Of a DNA stretch of 64,000 nt, positions 35,331 through 44,687 are shown in pieces. The position numbers and the translations under genes are program-made. The stretch lies in assembly GCA_016705065.1 (NCBI GenBank), contig JADIYY010000003.1, positions 62,001 to 126,000 on the forward strand, written 5' to 3'. Source of the DNA: Candidatus Aalborgiella aggregata. GTDB lineage: Bacteria; Pseudomonadota; Gammaproteobacteria; Burkholderiales; Burkholderiaceae_C. Position 1 is the first letter of the stretch. Each line of letters begins with the position of its first letter. The notes under the pieces are model-generated. The model was not told the DNA's origin. It did not search any database and saw only the letters and a program-made list of their open reading frames with translations.

Positions 35331-38129
35331 TCAGCCTTTGGCCGCTTCTATCGCCACCGCACAGTATTTGAATTCAGGGATTTTCCCAAACGGATCAAGT
35401 GCGGCATTGGTCAGCAAATTCGCGGCCGCTTCTGCGTATGCAAAAGGGATGAACACCGTGCCTGGCGGTGTGCCATTGTCCAATCGGGTTTGGATTTGAA
35501 TGCGCCCACGGCGCGATTTCACCGTGATGCTATCACCCGATTGAATACCCAATGCTTTCATGTCTGCTAGGTTCATGGACACTGTCGCTACCGATTCAAT
35601 GGCGTCCAACACTTCAGAGCGACGCGTCATGCTGCCAGTATGCCAATGCTCCAATTGCCGCCCTGTGATGAGCACGAATGGAAATTCTTCGTCGGGGCTT
35701 TCGTCTGCTGGAATGAATTGTGTAGCTTGCAATTGCACGCGTCCATCAGCAGTCGGAAATCGGTCTACAAACACAATGGCTTGCCCCGCATCGTCTCCTT
35801 TTAAGCAAGGGTAAGTGACGCTGGATTCGCGCTCTAAACGTTCCCACGTGATGCCCCCAATCGCCGCGTGCATGGCTTGTCGCATTTCTTCGTAAACGAC
35901 TGCTACACCGTTCTGTGCACCGCTGTAATTCCAGTTCAAACCCATGCGTGCAGCAATCTGTTGAATGATCCATAAATCAGGCATCGCATCGCCCGGCGCA
36001 TCAATGGCTTGTCGCCCCATCTGCACCATGCGGTCGGTATTGCTGACGGTGCCAGTTTTTTCTGGCCAAGCCGTAGCCGGCAACACCACATCGGCCAGCC
36101 ACGCTGTTTCAGTCATGAAAATGTCTTGCACCACCAAGTGCTCCAAACTGGACAAAGCATGCCGAGCGTGGTTCAAATCGGGGTCACTCATCGCTGGGTT
36201 TTCGCCCATGATGTACATGCCGCGTACCTTGTGTGGGTCACTGTCATCAGCCAAGATTTTGTGCATGATTTCAACCACGGTGTAGCCGGCTTGGTCATCC
36301 AATTTGGTTTGCCAAAAATCTTCAAACCAGGTGTGCGCTTCGGTGTTGGTCACGCGCTGGTAATTCGGGAACATCATGGGAATCAAACCCGCATCACTGG
36401 CGCCTTGCACATTGTTTTGCCCACGCAAAGGGTGCAGGCCCGAACCTGGTTTGCCAATTTGACCCGTGATGCTGCACAGCGCAATCAATGCCCGCACATT
36501 GTCTGTGCCATGGATGTGCTGACTCACGCCCATACCCCACAAAATCATGGCGCTTTTGGCTTTGGCAAACGCACGCGCCACTTCGCGCAAGGTAGGCGCA
36601 GGAATACCGCAAACCTCTGCCATTGATTCTGGGCTGAACGCTTTGACACTTTGACGCAAGGCTTCAAAATTGCTCGCACGGTTGGCAATGAAATCGGCAT
36701 CCAACAAACCTTCCTCGATAACGGTGTAAATCAAAGCATTCACCATTGCCACATCGGTATCCGCTTTGAACTGTAAAGTGCGCCACGCATGTTTGCTGAT
36801 GTCCGTCATGCGTGGGTCGGCCAGCACAATTTTGGTGCCGTGCTTGGCCGCGTTTTTCATCCACGTTGCCGCAACCGGGTGGTTCGATGTGGGGTTAGAT
36901 CCAATCACCACAATCAACTCAGCGTGCTCCACATCGCTCACTGGGTTACTCACAGCGCCAGAACCCACGCCCTCTAACAATGCCGCCACACTGGACGCAT
37001 GGCATAGCCGCGTGCAGTGGTCGACATTGTTGCTGCCAAAACCGGTGCGCACCAGTTTTTGGAACAAATACGCTTCTTCGTTGCTGCCTTTAGCACTGCC
37101 AAAACCTGCCAACGATTTCTTGCCATGCGTGTCGCGCAAATTCACCAGCGCCCCGGATGTGAGCGCCAAAGCTTCTTCCCAACTAGCCTCTCTGAATGTG
37201 TTGCGCCAGTCGGTTGCGTGTGTTTCAGATGGGATGGCTTTGGGCGCGCCCGCAATGCGTATCAAAGGTTTGGTTAATCGCTCAGTGCTGTGCGCATAGT
37301 CAAAGCCAAAGCGTCCTTTGACGCACAAACGTCCATGGTTGGCAGGGCCATCACGCCCCTCCACACTCATTATTTTGTTGCCTTTGACCTGGTAAGTGAG
37401 CAAGCAACCTACACCGCAAAAAGGGCAAACCGAGTCCACACTTTTATCGACAATTTGTGAACCAATCTGCGTCTTCGGCATCAACGCACCGGTCGGGCAA
37501 GCCTGCACGCATTCACCACATGCTACGCAAGTGCTGTCGCCCATCTTGTCGTTTAAATCAAATGTTATCTCGCTGTGTGCGCCGCGCAAACGCATGCCGA
37601 TGACATCGTTGACTTGCTCTTCGCGGCAAGCGCGGATGCAGCGATTGCATTGAATGCAGGCGTCCAAATTGACAGCTATAGCGGGGTGTGACAGATCCGC
37701 TTTGGTTTCCTCACGTCGCAAACTTTGCAGTGCGGGACGAACGGTCACATCCATGCGCTGTGCCCAGTCACTCAGCTCACCGTGCTGCAAGGATTCATCA
37801 TGTTCATTCCACTTGTACCCCGCATCAGGCATGTCGCTGAGCAACATTTCCAGCACCATCTTTTGACTTTTGACGGCACGCTCGCTGGTGGATTGAACGT
37901 CCATACCCGCTGCGACACTGCGGCAGCATGACGGCGCCAAGGTTCGTTCGCCTTTGATCTCAACCACGCAGGCGCGGCAATTGCCGTCGGGTCTCAAACC
38001 GGTTGGCCCGGGTTTGTGGCACAAATGGGGGATGTCAACCTGATGGCGCAAAGCGGCATCAAAAATCGTTTCACCTTCATGTGCTTGTATCGCCACACCA
38101 TTGAGTGTGAAGTCAACCAAGGCGCTCAT
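35331..38129 (-). CDS. fdsA: NAD-dependent formate dehydrogenase, molybdopterin (alpha) subunit
   Basis: 932 residues. The N-terminal [2Fe-2S] ferredoxin domain has Cys37, Cys51, Cys54 and Cys68/69. Two further [4Fe-4S] sites follow (Cys158-161-164-168 and Cys201-204-207-211), then a fourth near 235-238-242-269. The molybdenum ligand is Cys376 in DHCTRLCHASS. This is the FdsA-type soluble enzyme, which oxidises formate to CO2 and hands electrons to FdsB for NAD+ reduction. The stop of fdsB overlaps the start by four bases (ATGA). A separate fdsD gene is not visible. Confidence 0.93.
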   Translation of the reverse strand: MSALVDFTLNGVAIQAHEGETIFDAALRHQVDIPHLCHKPGPTGLRPDGNCRACVVEIKGERTLAPSCCRSVAAGMDVQSTSERAVKSQKMVLEMLLSDMPDAGYKWNEHDESLQHGELSDWAQRMDVTVRPALQSLRREETKADLSHPAIAVNLDACIQCNRCIRACREEQVNDVIGMRLRGAHSEITFDLNDKMGDSTCVACGECVQACPTGALMPKTQIGSQIVDKSVDSVCPFCGVGCLLTYQVKGNKIMSVEGRDGPANHGRLCVKGRFGFDYAHSTERLTKPLIRIAGAPKAIPSETHATDWRNTFREASWEEALALTSGALVNLRDTHGKKSLAGFGSAKGSNEEAYLFQKLVRTGFGSNNVDHCTRLCHASSVAALLEGVGSGAVSNPVSDVEHAELIVVIGSNPTSNHPVAATWMKNAAKHGTKIVLADPRMTDISKHAWRTLQFKADTDVAMVNALIYTVIEEGLLDADFIANRASNFEALRQSVKAFSPESMAEVCGIPAPTLREVARAFAKAKSAMILWGMGVSQHIHGTDNVRALIALCSITGQIGKPGSGLHPLRGQNNVQGASDAGLIPMMFPNYQRVTNTEAHTWFEDFWQTKLDDQAGYTVVEIMHKILADDSDPHKVRGMYIMGENPAMSDPDLNHARHALSSLEHLVVQDIFMTETAWLADVVLPATAWPEKTGTVSNTDRMVQMGRQAIDAPGDAMPDLWIIQQIAARMGLNWNYSGAQNGVAVVYEEMRQAMHAAIGGITWERLERESSVTYPCLKGDDAGQAIVFVDRFPTADGRVQLQATQFIPADESPDEEFPFVLITGRQLEHWHTGSMTRRSEVLDAIESVATVSMNLADMKALGIQSGDSITVKSRRGRIQIQTRLDNGTPPGTVFIPFAYAEAAANLLTNAALDPFGKIPEFKYCAVAIEAAKG

Positions 38130-39965
38130 TGGTCGTCTCCCACGCCTGCGGGCGATTCGCTGATTTCATGCGCAAAGTACTTTTGCACGCAACGCACGGG
38201 GTTGGGTGCGGCTTGCCCCAAACCACATATCGACGCGTCCGCCATCACTTGGTTCAAATCTTCAAGTGTAGAGTTGTCCCAAACCGGCGCTTCCATTAAT
38301 TTGGCAGCTTTGGCAGTGCCCACACGGCAGGGCGTGCACTGGCCGCAACTTTCGTGGGCAAAAAACCGCATCATGTTCAGCGCCGCATCACGTGCCTTGT
38401 CGTGTTGGCTCAAAACAATCACAGAAGCAGAGCCGATAAAACCGCCATGCAGTTGCAAAGTGTCAAAGTCCAAAGGCACATTGGCCAAACTGGCTGGAAA
38501 GATGCCACCCGATGCACCACCGGGCAAATAGGCGTACAAGTTGTGCCCATCCAACATGCCGCCGCAAAATTCATCCACCAATTCTTGCAAGGTGATACCA
38601 GCCGGCGCTAACTTCACGCCCGGTTTTTTAACGCGACCACTGACGCTGAAGCTGCGCAGCCCTTTGCGTCCGTTGCGACCAAAGCCATTGAACCAATCCG
38701 CCCCCTTTTGCACAATGTCGCGTACCCAATACAGGGTTTCAAAATTGTGTTCCAAGGTCGGGCGTCCAAACAATCCCACTTGCGCGATGTAAGGCGGGCG
38801 CATGCGCGGCTCGCCACGCTTGCCTTCGATGCTTTCAATCATGGCGGATTCTTCGCCGCAAATGTAAGCACCCGCACCGCGGCGCAGCTCGATGTGCGGC
38901 AATTTGCCTTTCAGGGCAATGGGTGGATTGGCCTGCAATTTGGCGAGTTCAACGGTGAGCATGCGACGGCAGTCGTGGTATTCATCACGCAAATAGATGT
39001 AGCACGCATCCACACCCACTACCAAAGCAGCGATCAACATGCCTTCGATAAAGCGATGTGGGTCGCTCTCTAAATAGGTGCGGTCTTTGAACGTACCGGG
39101 TTCACCTTCGTCGATGTTGACTGCCATCAGTTTGGGAGCAATTTCGTTCCGAACAATACGCCATTTGCGCCCAGTAGGAAAGCCTGCTCCACCCAAGCCG
39201 CGCAAGCCAGAATCGTCCATTGCAGCGATTACCGAATCAGCATCCAATTGGCCAGATGCCAGTCTACTGGCCAACTCATAGCCACCTTGCTGCTGATACG
39301 CTTCCAAACCGACAAATCCCGAGTCTGCTATATTATTAATAGCATCATAGGCAACATTTACGCCGGATATAGCCTGATTTCTTATATATTTTTGCCTGTC
39401 CATGTGTGCAGATGCCTGTATCTGGACAGATTCGGTTGTGGCGTGCGGTACAGCGCTTTGGTGCACCATCGCCACCGGCGCTTGTTCGCAACGCCCCATA
39501 CAAGGTGATGGAATGATGCGGATAGACGGATCACCCAAAATAGCTGGCAACTTTTTGACGAGCGCTTGTGCGCCCGCCATTTCACACGACAAACCGTCGC
39601 AAACGCGGATAGTGAGCGCGGGTGCTGCACCATCTGTAATGCTACCGTCTACATCCACACTCTTGATGATTTCAAAGTGATGATAGAAGCTAGCGACCTC
39701 ATATACTTCCGCCATGGGCATATTCATCAATGTCGCCAACGCAACCAAATGGCGTTCATGCAAGCCGTGGTAACGGTCATTGAGCAGGTGCAAATACTCA
39801 ATCAACAAATCACGGCGATACCCATCTGCTGGTTTCTCACCCAGCAAAGGCCGCCACCTCTGCACAAGACTGTGCATCGGTTTGCCGCCCTTTGAGCTTG
39901 CTGTATTTATTCTTGCGCCGAATGTTGTCGCGCAGTTGCTCTGGTGTGATGATTGTTGAACCCAT
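38126..39965 (-). CDS. fdsB: NAD-dependent formate dehydrogenase, fused NuoE-NuoF (beta/gamma) subunit, with an apparent N-terminal frameshift
   Basis: About 610 residues. An N-terminal NuoE-like thioredoxin-fold domain (2Fe-2S Cys in VCDGLSC and SPCMGRCEQ) is fused to a NuoF-like domain with the NADH/FMN block SGLRGLGGAGFPTGRKW, AVNIDEGEPGTFKDR and the [4Fe-4S] site ESCGQCTPC. In Cupriavidus these are two proteins, FdsG and FdsB. The first ~40 codons read best in another frame from the ATG at 39965: LRDNIRRKNKYSKLKGRQ, joined near the AAA run at 39846-39848, where one extra base is present. The apparent start in the main frame at 39973 is therefore an artefact. Repeat copy 5 is translated in the inter-domain linker. 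Confidence 0.85.
39327..39393 (+). repeat. Dispersed ~65-bp repeat, copy 5, inside the fdsB reading frame
   Basis: GCTATATTATTAATAGCA, then ATAGGCAACATTTACGCC, then ATAGCCTGATTTCTTATATA. On the coding strand of fdsB it is read in frame as linker residues KYIRNQAIS, GVNVAYDAINN and neighbours, between the NuoE-like and NuoF-like domains. Confidence 0.75.
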
Positions 39966-39977
39966 GACTGCATTTTA

Positions 39978-39994
39978 GGATCAAGCCGTGATCC
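39978..39994. other. Short inverted repeat upstream of fdsB
   Basis: GGATCA, 5-nt spacer, TGATCC, a perfect 6-bp repeat just upstream of the fdsB start and close to the 3' end of mrp. It could be an operator for the NAD-FDH genes or a chance match. Confidence 0.3.
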
Positions 39995-40030
39995 CAGCGG
40001 GCAATCATCGATTCATCATCAAAACGAGCA

Positions 40031-41119
40031 TCAAGTTTCTTTAGAAATCTTAATCGCTGGAAACTTATTAGAGAAATCTTTGTTTTTCGCGGCGATGGTG
40101 ACCGCCACTTGGCGTGCCAAGGTTTTGTAGATTTTGGCGATGTCGCCGTCTGGCTCGCTCACAACCGTCGGTTTGCCACTGTCGGCTTGCACGCGGATTT
40201 GCATGTTCAATGGCAGCGCGCCCAAATAGGCGATGTCGTATTCAGCCGCCATTTTCTTGCCACCATCGGCACCGAAAATGTGTTCAATGTGGCCGCAATT
40301 GGTACAGACATGAACTGCCATGTTTTCCACGATGCCCAAAATCGGTACGCTGACTTTTTCAAACATTTTGATGCCTTTTTTGGCATCTAACAAAGCAATG
40401 TCCTGTGGCGTGGTCACCACCACTGCGCCCGTCATGGGCACGCGTTGTGACATGGTGAGTTGAATATCGCCCGTGCCAGGTGGCATGTCGATGATGAGGT
40501 AGTCCAAATCTTTCCAGTTGGTTTGGCGCAGCAGTTGTTCCAGCGCTTGAGTGGCCATTGGGCCGCGCCAAATCATGGCTTCGTCTTGCGCCACCAAAAA
40601 GCCGATGGACATGACTTGCACGCCGTAGTTTTCCATGGGCTCTAAATTGGTGCCATCCAAGCTTTCAGGTTTGCCATCAATGCCCATCATCATCGGCAAG
40701 CTAGGGCCATAAATATCAGCGTCCAACAAGCCGACAGATGCGCCCTCTGCCGCCAAAGCCAAGGCCAAATTCACGGCTGTGGTGCTCTTGCCCACACCGC
40801 CTTTGCCTGATGCCACCGCCACGATGTTTTTCACATTGGGCAACAAGGCCACACCACGCTGCACGGCATGTGCCGTGATTTTGCTGCCGATATTGACAGA
40901 GACGTTTTGCACTCCAGCCACAGATTTGGCAGCGGCAATCAATGCTTTGCGAAAGCCATCCATTTGGCTTTTGGCAGGGTAGCCCAGTTCAATGTCAAAA
41001 GACACATCACCATCGTTGACCGATAGGTTTTTCAGTGCTTTACTGGAAACGAAGTCTTTGCCCGTATTCGGGTCAACAACTGATTGAAGGGCTTGAAGAA
41101 GTTGGTCTTGAGTTGCCAT
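40031..41119 (-). CDS. mrp: Iron-sulfur cluster carrier protein Mrp/ApbC
   Basis: 362 residues from the ATG at 41119; a long in-frame extension upstream is not conserved in kind and has no reason to be translated. The N-terminal ~90 residues are the MIP18-like domain (LLQALQSVVDPNTGKDFV). The P-loop ATPase follows with SGKGGVGKST at about 104-113, DADIYGPSLPMMMG, and the C-terminal CxxC metal-binding motif in CTNCGHIEHIFG. It carries Fe-S clusters to client proteins. It is divergent from metG, a common arrangement in proteobacteria. Confidence 0.92.
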   Translation of the reverse strand: MATQDQLLQALQSVVDPNTGKDFVSSKALKNLSVNDGDVSFDIELGYPAKSQMDGFRKALIAAAKSVAGVQNVSVNIGSKITAHAVQRGVALLPNVKNIVAVASGKGGVGKSTTAVNLALALAAEGASVGLLDADIYGPSLPMMMGIDGKPESLDGTNLEPMENYGVQVMSIGFLVAQDEAMIWRGPMATQALEQLLRQTNWKDLDYLIIDMPPGTGDIQLTMSQRVPMTGAVVVTTPQDIALLDAKKGIKMFEKVSVPILGIVENMAVHVCTNCGHIEHIFGADGGKKMAAEYDIAYLGALPLNMQIRVQADSGKPTVVSEPDGDIAKIYKTLARQVAVTIAAKNKDFSNKFPAIKISKET

Positions 41120-41311
41120 GGCAGTAAAAAATATGAATGAAACTAAAAAATAGAGCGCCCAACACCTACAAAATAAGGCTTGGACAGCAAGCGGTTTAAC
41201 TGGAGCTTTATTGCAGAATAAAAAGCCAGAACGGCACGAAGTGTAACGACAACTCATAAAATAGCGAATTACCCTAAAGAATTAACGCCTTACTTTCCCC
41301 AAGTTTCTGCT

Positions 41312-43444
41312 ATGTCATCCAATCCACGCCAACTCTTCGTTACCACCGCATTGCCCTATGCCAATGGCAATTTTCACATCGGTCACATCATGGAGTACAT
41401 CCAGGCCGATATTTGGGTGCGCTTTCAAAGAATGCAGGGCAATGCCGTTAATTTTGTAGGGGCGGACGATACCCACGGTGCACCCATCATGATTGCTGCA
41501 GAAAAAGCCGGCAAAACACCACAGCAGTTTGTGGCTGACATTGCGGCGGGGCGCAAACAATACTTGGACGGTTTTCACATCAGTTTTGATAACTGGCACA
41601 GCACTGACGCACCCGAAAACCACGAGTTGGCACGCCAAATTTACCGCGACTTGCGCGACCGCACCGATGGCTCGCTGATCGAAACCAAAACCATTGAACA
41701 GTTTTTTGACCCCGAAAAAAACATGTTCTTGCCCGACCGCTACATCAAAGGCGAATGCCCCAAATGCCACGCCAAAGACCAGTATGGTGACAATTGCGAA
41801 AACTGCGGTGCGGTGTACGCCCCCACCGATTTGATCAACCCCGTCTCAACCCTGTCTGGCGCAAAGCCTGAACTGAAAAACTCTGAGCATTTTTTCTTCA
41901 AACTGTCTGACCCGCGCTGTGTCGAATTTTTAGAAAAATGGACGCAAGATGGCAAGCTGCAACCTGAAGTGGCCAACAAGGTTAAAGAGTGGTTCAGCGT
42001 GCGCACCAACCCTGACGGCAGCACTTCTGAAGGCTTGGGCGACTGGGACATTTCGCGCGACGCGCCCTACTTTGGCATTGAAATTCCCGATGCACCCGGT
42101 AAATACTTTTATGTGTGGTTGGATGCGCCCATTGGTTATTTGGCGTCGCTCAAAAACCTGCTGGAAAAACGCGGCGAAAACTACGATGCCTATATGGCTA
42201 ACCCGGCAGTTGAGCAATACCATTTCATTGGCAAAGACATTGTGACCTTCCACACCTTGTTCTTCCCAGCGTGCTTGCATTTCAGCGGCCGCAAAACGCC
42301 GACCAATGTCTTCGTGCATGGCTTTTTGACCGTCAACAACGGTGAAAAAATGAGCAAGAGCCGCGGTACAGGACTAGACCCACTGAAGTATCTAAGTCTG
42401 GGCATGAACCCAGAGTGGTTGCGCTACTACTTGGCTGCCAAATTGAGCGCGCGCAATGAGGACATCGATTTCAACGCCGACGATTTTCTAGCGCGGGTTA
42501 ACAGTGATTTGGTAGGTAAATACATCAACATTGCCAGCCGTGCGGCAGGGTTTCTTGCTAAAAAGTTTGACCATAAATTGGGTGTTATCACCGAAGATGG
42601 ACAACAATTGCTCAAGCTCATTAGCGCACAAAAAGACAACATGCAAGAGCTGTATGAGAGCCGTGACTTTGGCAAAGTGCTGCGCGAAACCATGCTTTTG
42701 GCAGACAAAGTGAATGTGTATGTGGATGCCAACAAACCTTGGGAATTGGCCAAAAAAGAAGGCATGGATGCGCGCTTGCACGATGTGTGCACGGTGTGCA
42801 TTGAAGCCTTTAGGTTGCTGACCATATACCTGAAGCCCGTATTGCCGCAACTTGCATACGGTGTTGAAACATTCCTAAAAACCAAACCCTTCGAAAGCAG
42901 CGATGCGGCCACACAACTGGGCGCAGAGCACAGCATCGGTGATTATGTGCACCTGATGCAGCGCGTCGATGTGAAACAGCTTGACGCTTTATTTGAAGTG
43001 CCAAATGAGCCTCTAGCCGGCATAGATACTGCCAAGACTGCTATTAAATCAGTAGCATCTGCGCCTGTAGCTCAGAGCAGTTCAGCCACCATTGGCATTG
43101 ATGACTTTGCTAAAGTGGATTTGCGCATTGCCAAAATTGTGCATTGCGAAGCGGTGGAAGGCAGCACCAAACTCTTGCGTTTAACGCTAGACGTGGGCGA
43201 AGTGGACGATGCTGGTCAAGCCAAAACGCGCAATGTGTTCAGTGGTATCGCCAGCAGTTACAAGCCAGCGGACTTGTTAGGCAAGCACACCGTGATGGTA
43301 GCCAACCTGGCGCCGCGCAAAATGAAGTTTGGCATGTCTGAAGGCATGGTCTTAGCGGCCAGCGCGGCAGATGAAAAAGCCCAGCCTGGCATTTATATTT
43401 TGGAACCCATGCCAGGCGCGCAGCCGGGCATGCGGGTGAGTTGA
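41312..43444 (+). CDS. metG: Methionyl-tRNA synthetase
   Basis: 710 residues. Class I synthetase motifs: HIGH at residues 22-25 (YANGNFHIGHIMEYI), KMSKS near 347 (GEKMSKSRGTG), and a four-Cys zinc knuckle CPKCHAKDQYGDNCENCG near 149. The C-terminal ~110 residues are a tRNA-binding domain of the EMAP/Arc1p type (DFAKVDLRIAKIVHCEAVEGS). Between the anticodon-binding domain and that domain is an Ala/Ser-rich linker (about 564-582) that contains repeat copy 6. The 3' 205 bases are overlapped on the other strand by the frame of the C-methyltransferase. Confidence 0.96.
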   Translation: MSSNPRQLFVTTALPYANGNFHIGHIMEYIQADIWVRFQRMQGNAVNFVGADDTHGAPIMIAAEKAGKTPQQFVADIAAGRKQYLDGFHISFDNWHSTDAPENHELARQIYRDLRDRTDGSLIETKTIEQFFDPEKNMFLPDRYIKGECPKCHAKDQYGDNCENCGAVYAPTDLINPVSTLSGAKPELKNSEHFFFKLSDPRCVEFLEKWTQDGKLQPEVANKVKEWFSVRTNPDGSTSEGLGDWDISRDAPYFGIEIPDAPGKYFYVWLDAPIGYLASLKNLLEKRGENYDAYMANPAVEQYHFIGKDIVTFHTLFFPACLHFSGRKTPTNVFVHGFLTVNNGEKMSKSRGTGLDPLKYLSLGMNPEWLRYYLAAKLSARNEDIDFNADDFLARVNSDLVGKYINIASRAAGFLAKKFDHKLGVITEDGQQLLKLISAQKDNMQELYESRDFGKVLRETMLLADKVNVYVDANKPWELAKKEGMDARLHDVCTVCIEAFRLLTIYLKPVLPQLAYGVETFLKTKPFESSDAATQLGAEHSIGDYVHLMQRVDVKQLDALFEVPNEPLAGIDTAKTAIKSVASAPVAQSSSATIGIDDFAKVDLRIAKIVHCEAVEGSTKLLRLTLDVGEVDDAGQAKTRNVFSGIASSYKPADLLGKHTVMVANLAPRKMKFGMSEGMVLAASAADEKAQPGIYILEPMPGAQPGMRVS
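43003..43059 (-). repeat. Dispersed ~65-bp repeat, copy 6, inside the metG linker
   Basis: On the minus strand: GATGCTACTGATTTAATAGC, then AGTCTTGGCAGTATCTATGC, then CGGCTAGAGGCTCATTT. It aligns along its whole length with copy 1. On the coding strand of metG it is read in frame as linker sequence (PNEPLAGIDTAKTAIKSVAS). Confidence 0.65.
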
Positions 43445-44687
43445 AGACAGAACGATTTTTTAATGAAATTTTCAGCTCAGGCACGGCAATCACATATTGC
43501 CATGTCACATTGTGCTTGGCCGCCAATTGCGCCTTGATTTCTTTTTCTAAATTCCACGGCAAGATCAACATGTAATCGGGCTTGACCGTGTTGAGCACAT
43601 CCGGCCCCACCATGGGTATGCGTGAACCGGGCATGAATTTATTTTGCTTGGCGGGGTTCAAATCAATGACGAACTTCACCAAATCATCGCGCACACCCGC
43701 GTAGTTCAGCAAGGTATTGCCTTTGGCAGCAGCACCATAGGCGGCAACGGTTTTGCCCTCTTCTTGGGCTTGCAACAAAAAGCGCCATAAATCGCGTTTG
43801 ATGCGCACCGCATCGGCCTGCGTTTTGCCGTAGTAGGCGGCTGTGCGCATGCCCACATCGTCTTCACGCTTGAGCATATCTGCCACACGTGGGCTGATGG
43901 CATGCTGACCCGTATCACTGCGTTGTGCATACACACGCAAGCTGCCGCCATGCGTAGGTAGCTCTTCCACATCGAACACGGTCAAACCATTGGCTTTGAA
44001 AATCGTCTTGACCGCTGTGAGCGACAAATACGAAAAATGCTCGTGGTAAATGGTGTCAAACTGCGCGAACTTGACCAAGTTCATCAAGTGCGGAAACTCA
44101 AAGGTGGACACACCTTGAGGTTTGAGCAGTATGGCAAATCCCGCTACAAAATCGTTGATATCAGGCACGTGTGCCAGTACATTGTTGGCAGCGGTAAGGT
44201 CAGCTTGGCGGCCTTGGGTCAGTAGCTTCTGCGCCAAGGTTTGACCAAAAAATTCTTCAATCGACTCAATACCAATATCGCGAGCGGCTTTGGCGGTGCT
44301 GGCCGTTGGTTCAATGCCATAGCAAGGTATACCTGCCGCTTTGAAGTTGCGTAATAAGTAACCGTCATTCGATGCAACCTCGACCACGCAACTGTTGGCA
44401 TTCAAGCCAAATCGCTTTGTCATCGCTTCGCTGTAAGCGGTGGCGTGCTGCATCCAGCTGCTGGAAAAGGAACTGAAATAAGCGTATTCAGCAGAAAACA
44501 TGTCGTCAAAACCAGCAAAGTCTTCGGTTTGCACCAGCCAACATTGCTCACATACCAGCACGCGCAAGGGGTACACCGTTTCAGGTGCTTGCATTTGCGC
44601 GGGGGTTAAATAGGCGTTGGAGGGTGGGGAGCTGCCCAAATCCACAAATGGCAGTGTCACTGGTGCATGGCAGTGGCGGCATTTCAT
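43239..44687 (-). CDS. SAM-dependent C-methyltransferase (NDP-hexose type), 3' end abnormally extended into metG
   Basis: 482 residues, longer than the ~410 usual for this family. An N-terminal zinc-binding putative domain (MKCRHCHAP...C..C) is followed by the SAM-binding domain (VVEVASNDGYLLRNF near residue 105, IEPTAS), TIYHEHFSYLSLTAV, and a C-terminal fold ending VIAVPELKI, where relatives end. The next ~75 residues are an unusual Cys/Pro/Trp-rich tail that is simply the antisense of metG. A one-base shift would give a TAA at 43460-43462 right after the natural end. It overlaps the rfbC-like start by four bases (ATGA). The likely role is adding a C-methyl group to a CDP-sugar. Confidence 0.75.
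   Translation of the reverse strand: MKCRHCHAPVTLPFVDLGSSPPSNAYLTPAQMQAPETVYPLRVLVCEQCWLVQTEDFAGFDDMFSAEYAYFSSFSSSWMQHATAYSEAMTKRFGLNANSCVVEVASNDGYLLRNFKAAGIPCYGIEPTASTAKAARDIGIESIEEFFGQTLAQKLLTQGRQADLTAANNVLAHVPDINDFVAGFAILLKPQGVSTFEFPHLMNLVKFAQFDTIYHEHFSYLSLTAVKTIFKANGLTVFDVEELPTHGGSLRVYAQRSDTGQHAISPRVADMLKREDDVGMRTAAYYGKTQADAVRIKRDLWRFLLQAQEEGKTVAAYGAAAKGNTLLNYAGVRDDLVKFVIDLNPAKQNKFMPGSRIPMVGPDVLNTVKPDYMLILPWNLEKEIKAQLAAKHNVTWQYVIAVPELKISLKNRSVFNSPACPAARLAWVPKYKCQAGLFHLPRWPLRPCLQTCQTSFCAAPGWLPSRCACLTSPLACNCWRYH

Noticed and set aside
36009..36626. Rightward 205-codon open frame opposite fdsA
   Set aside because: Antisense to a gene with complete cofactor motifs.
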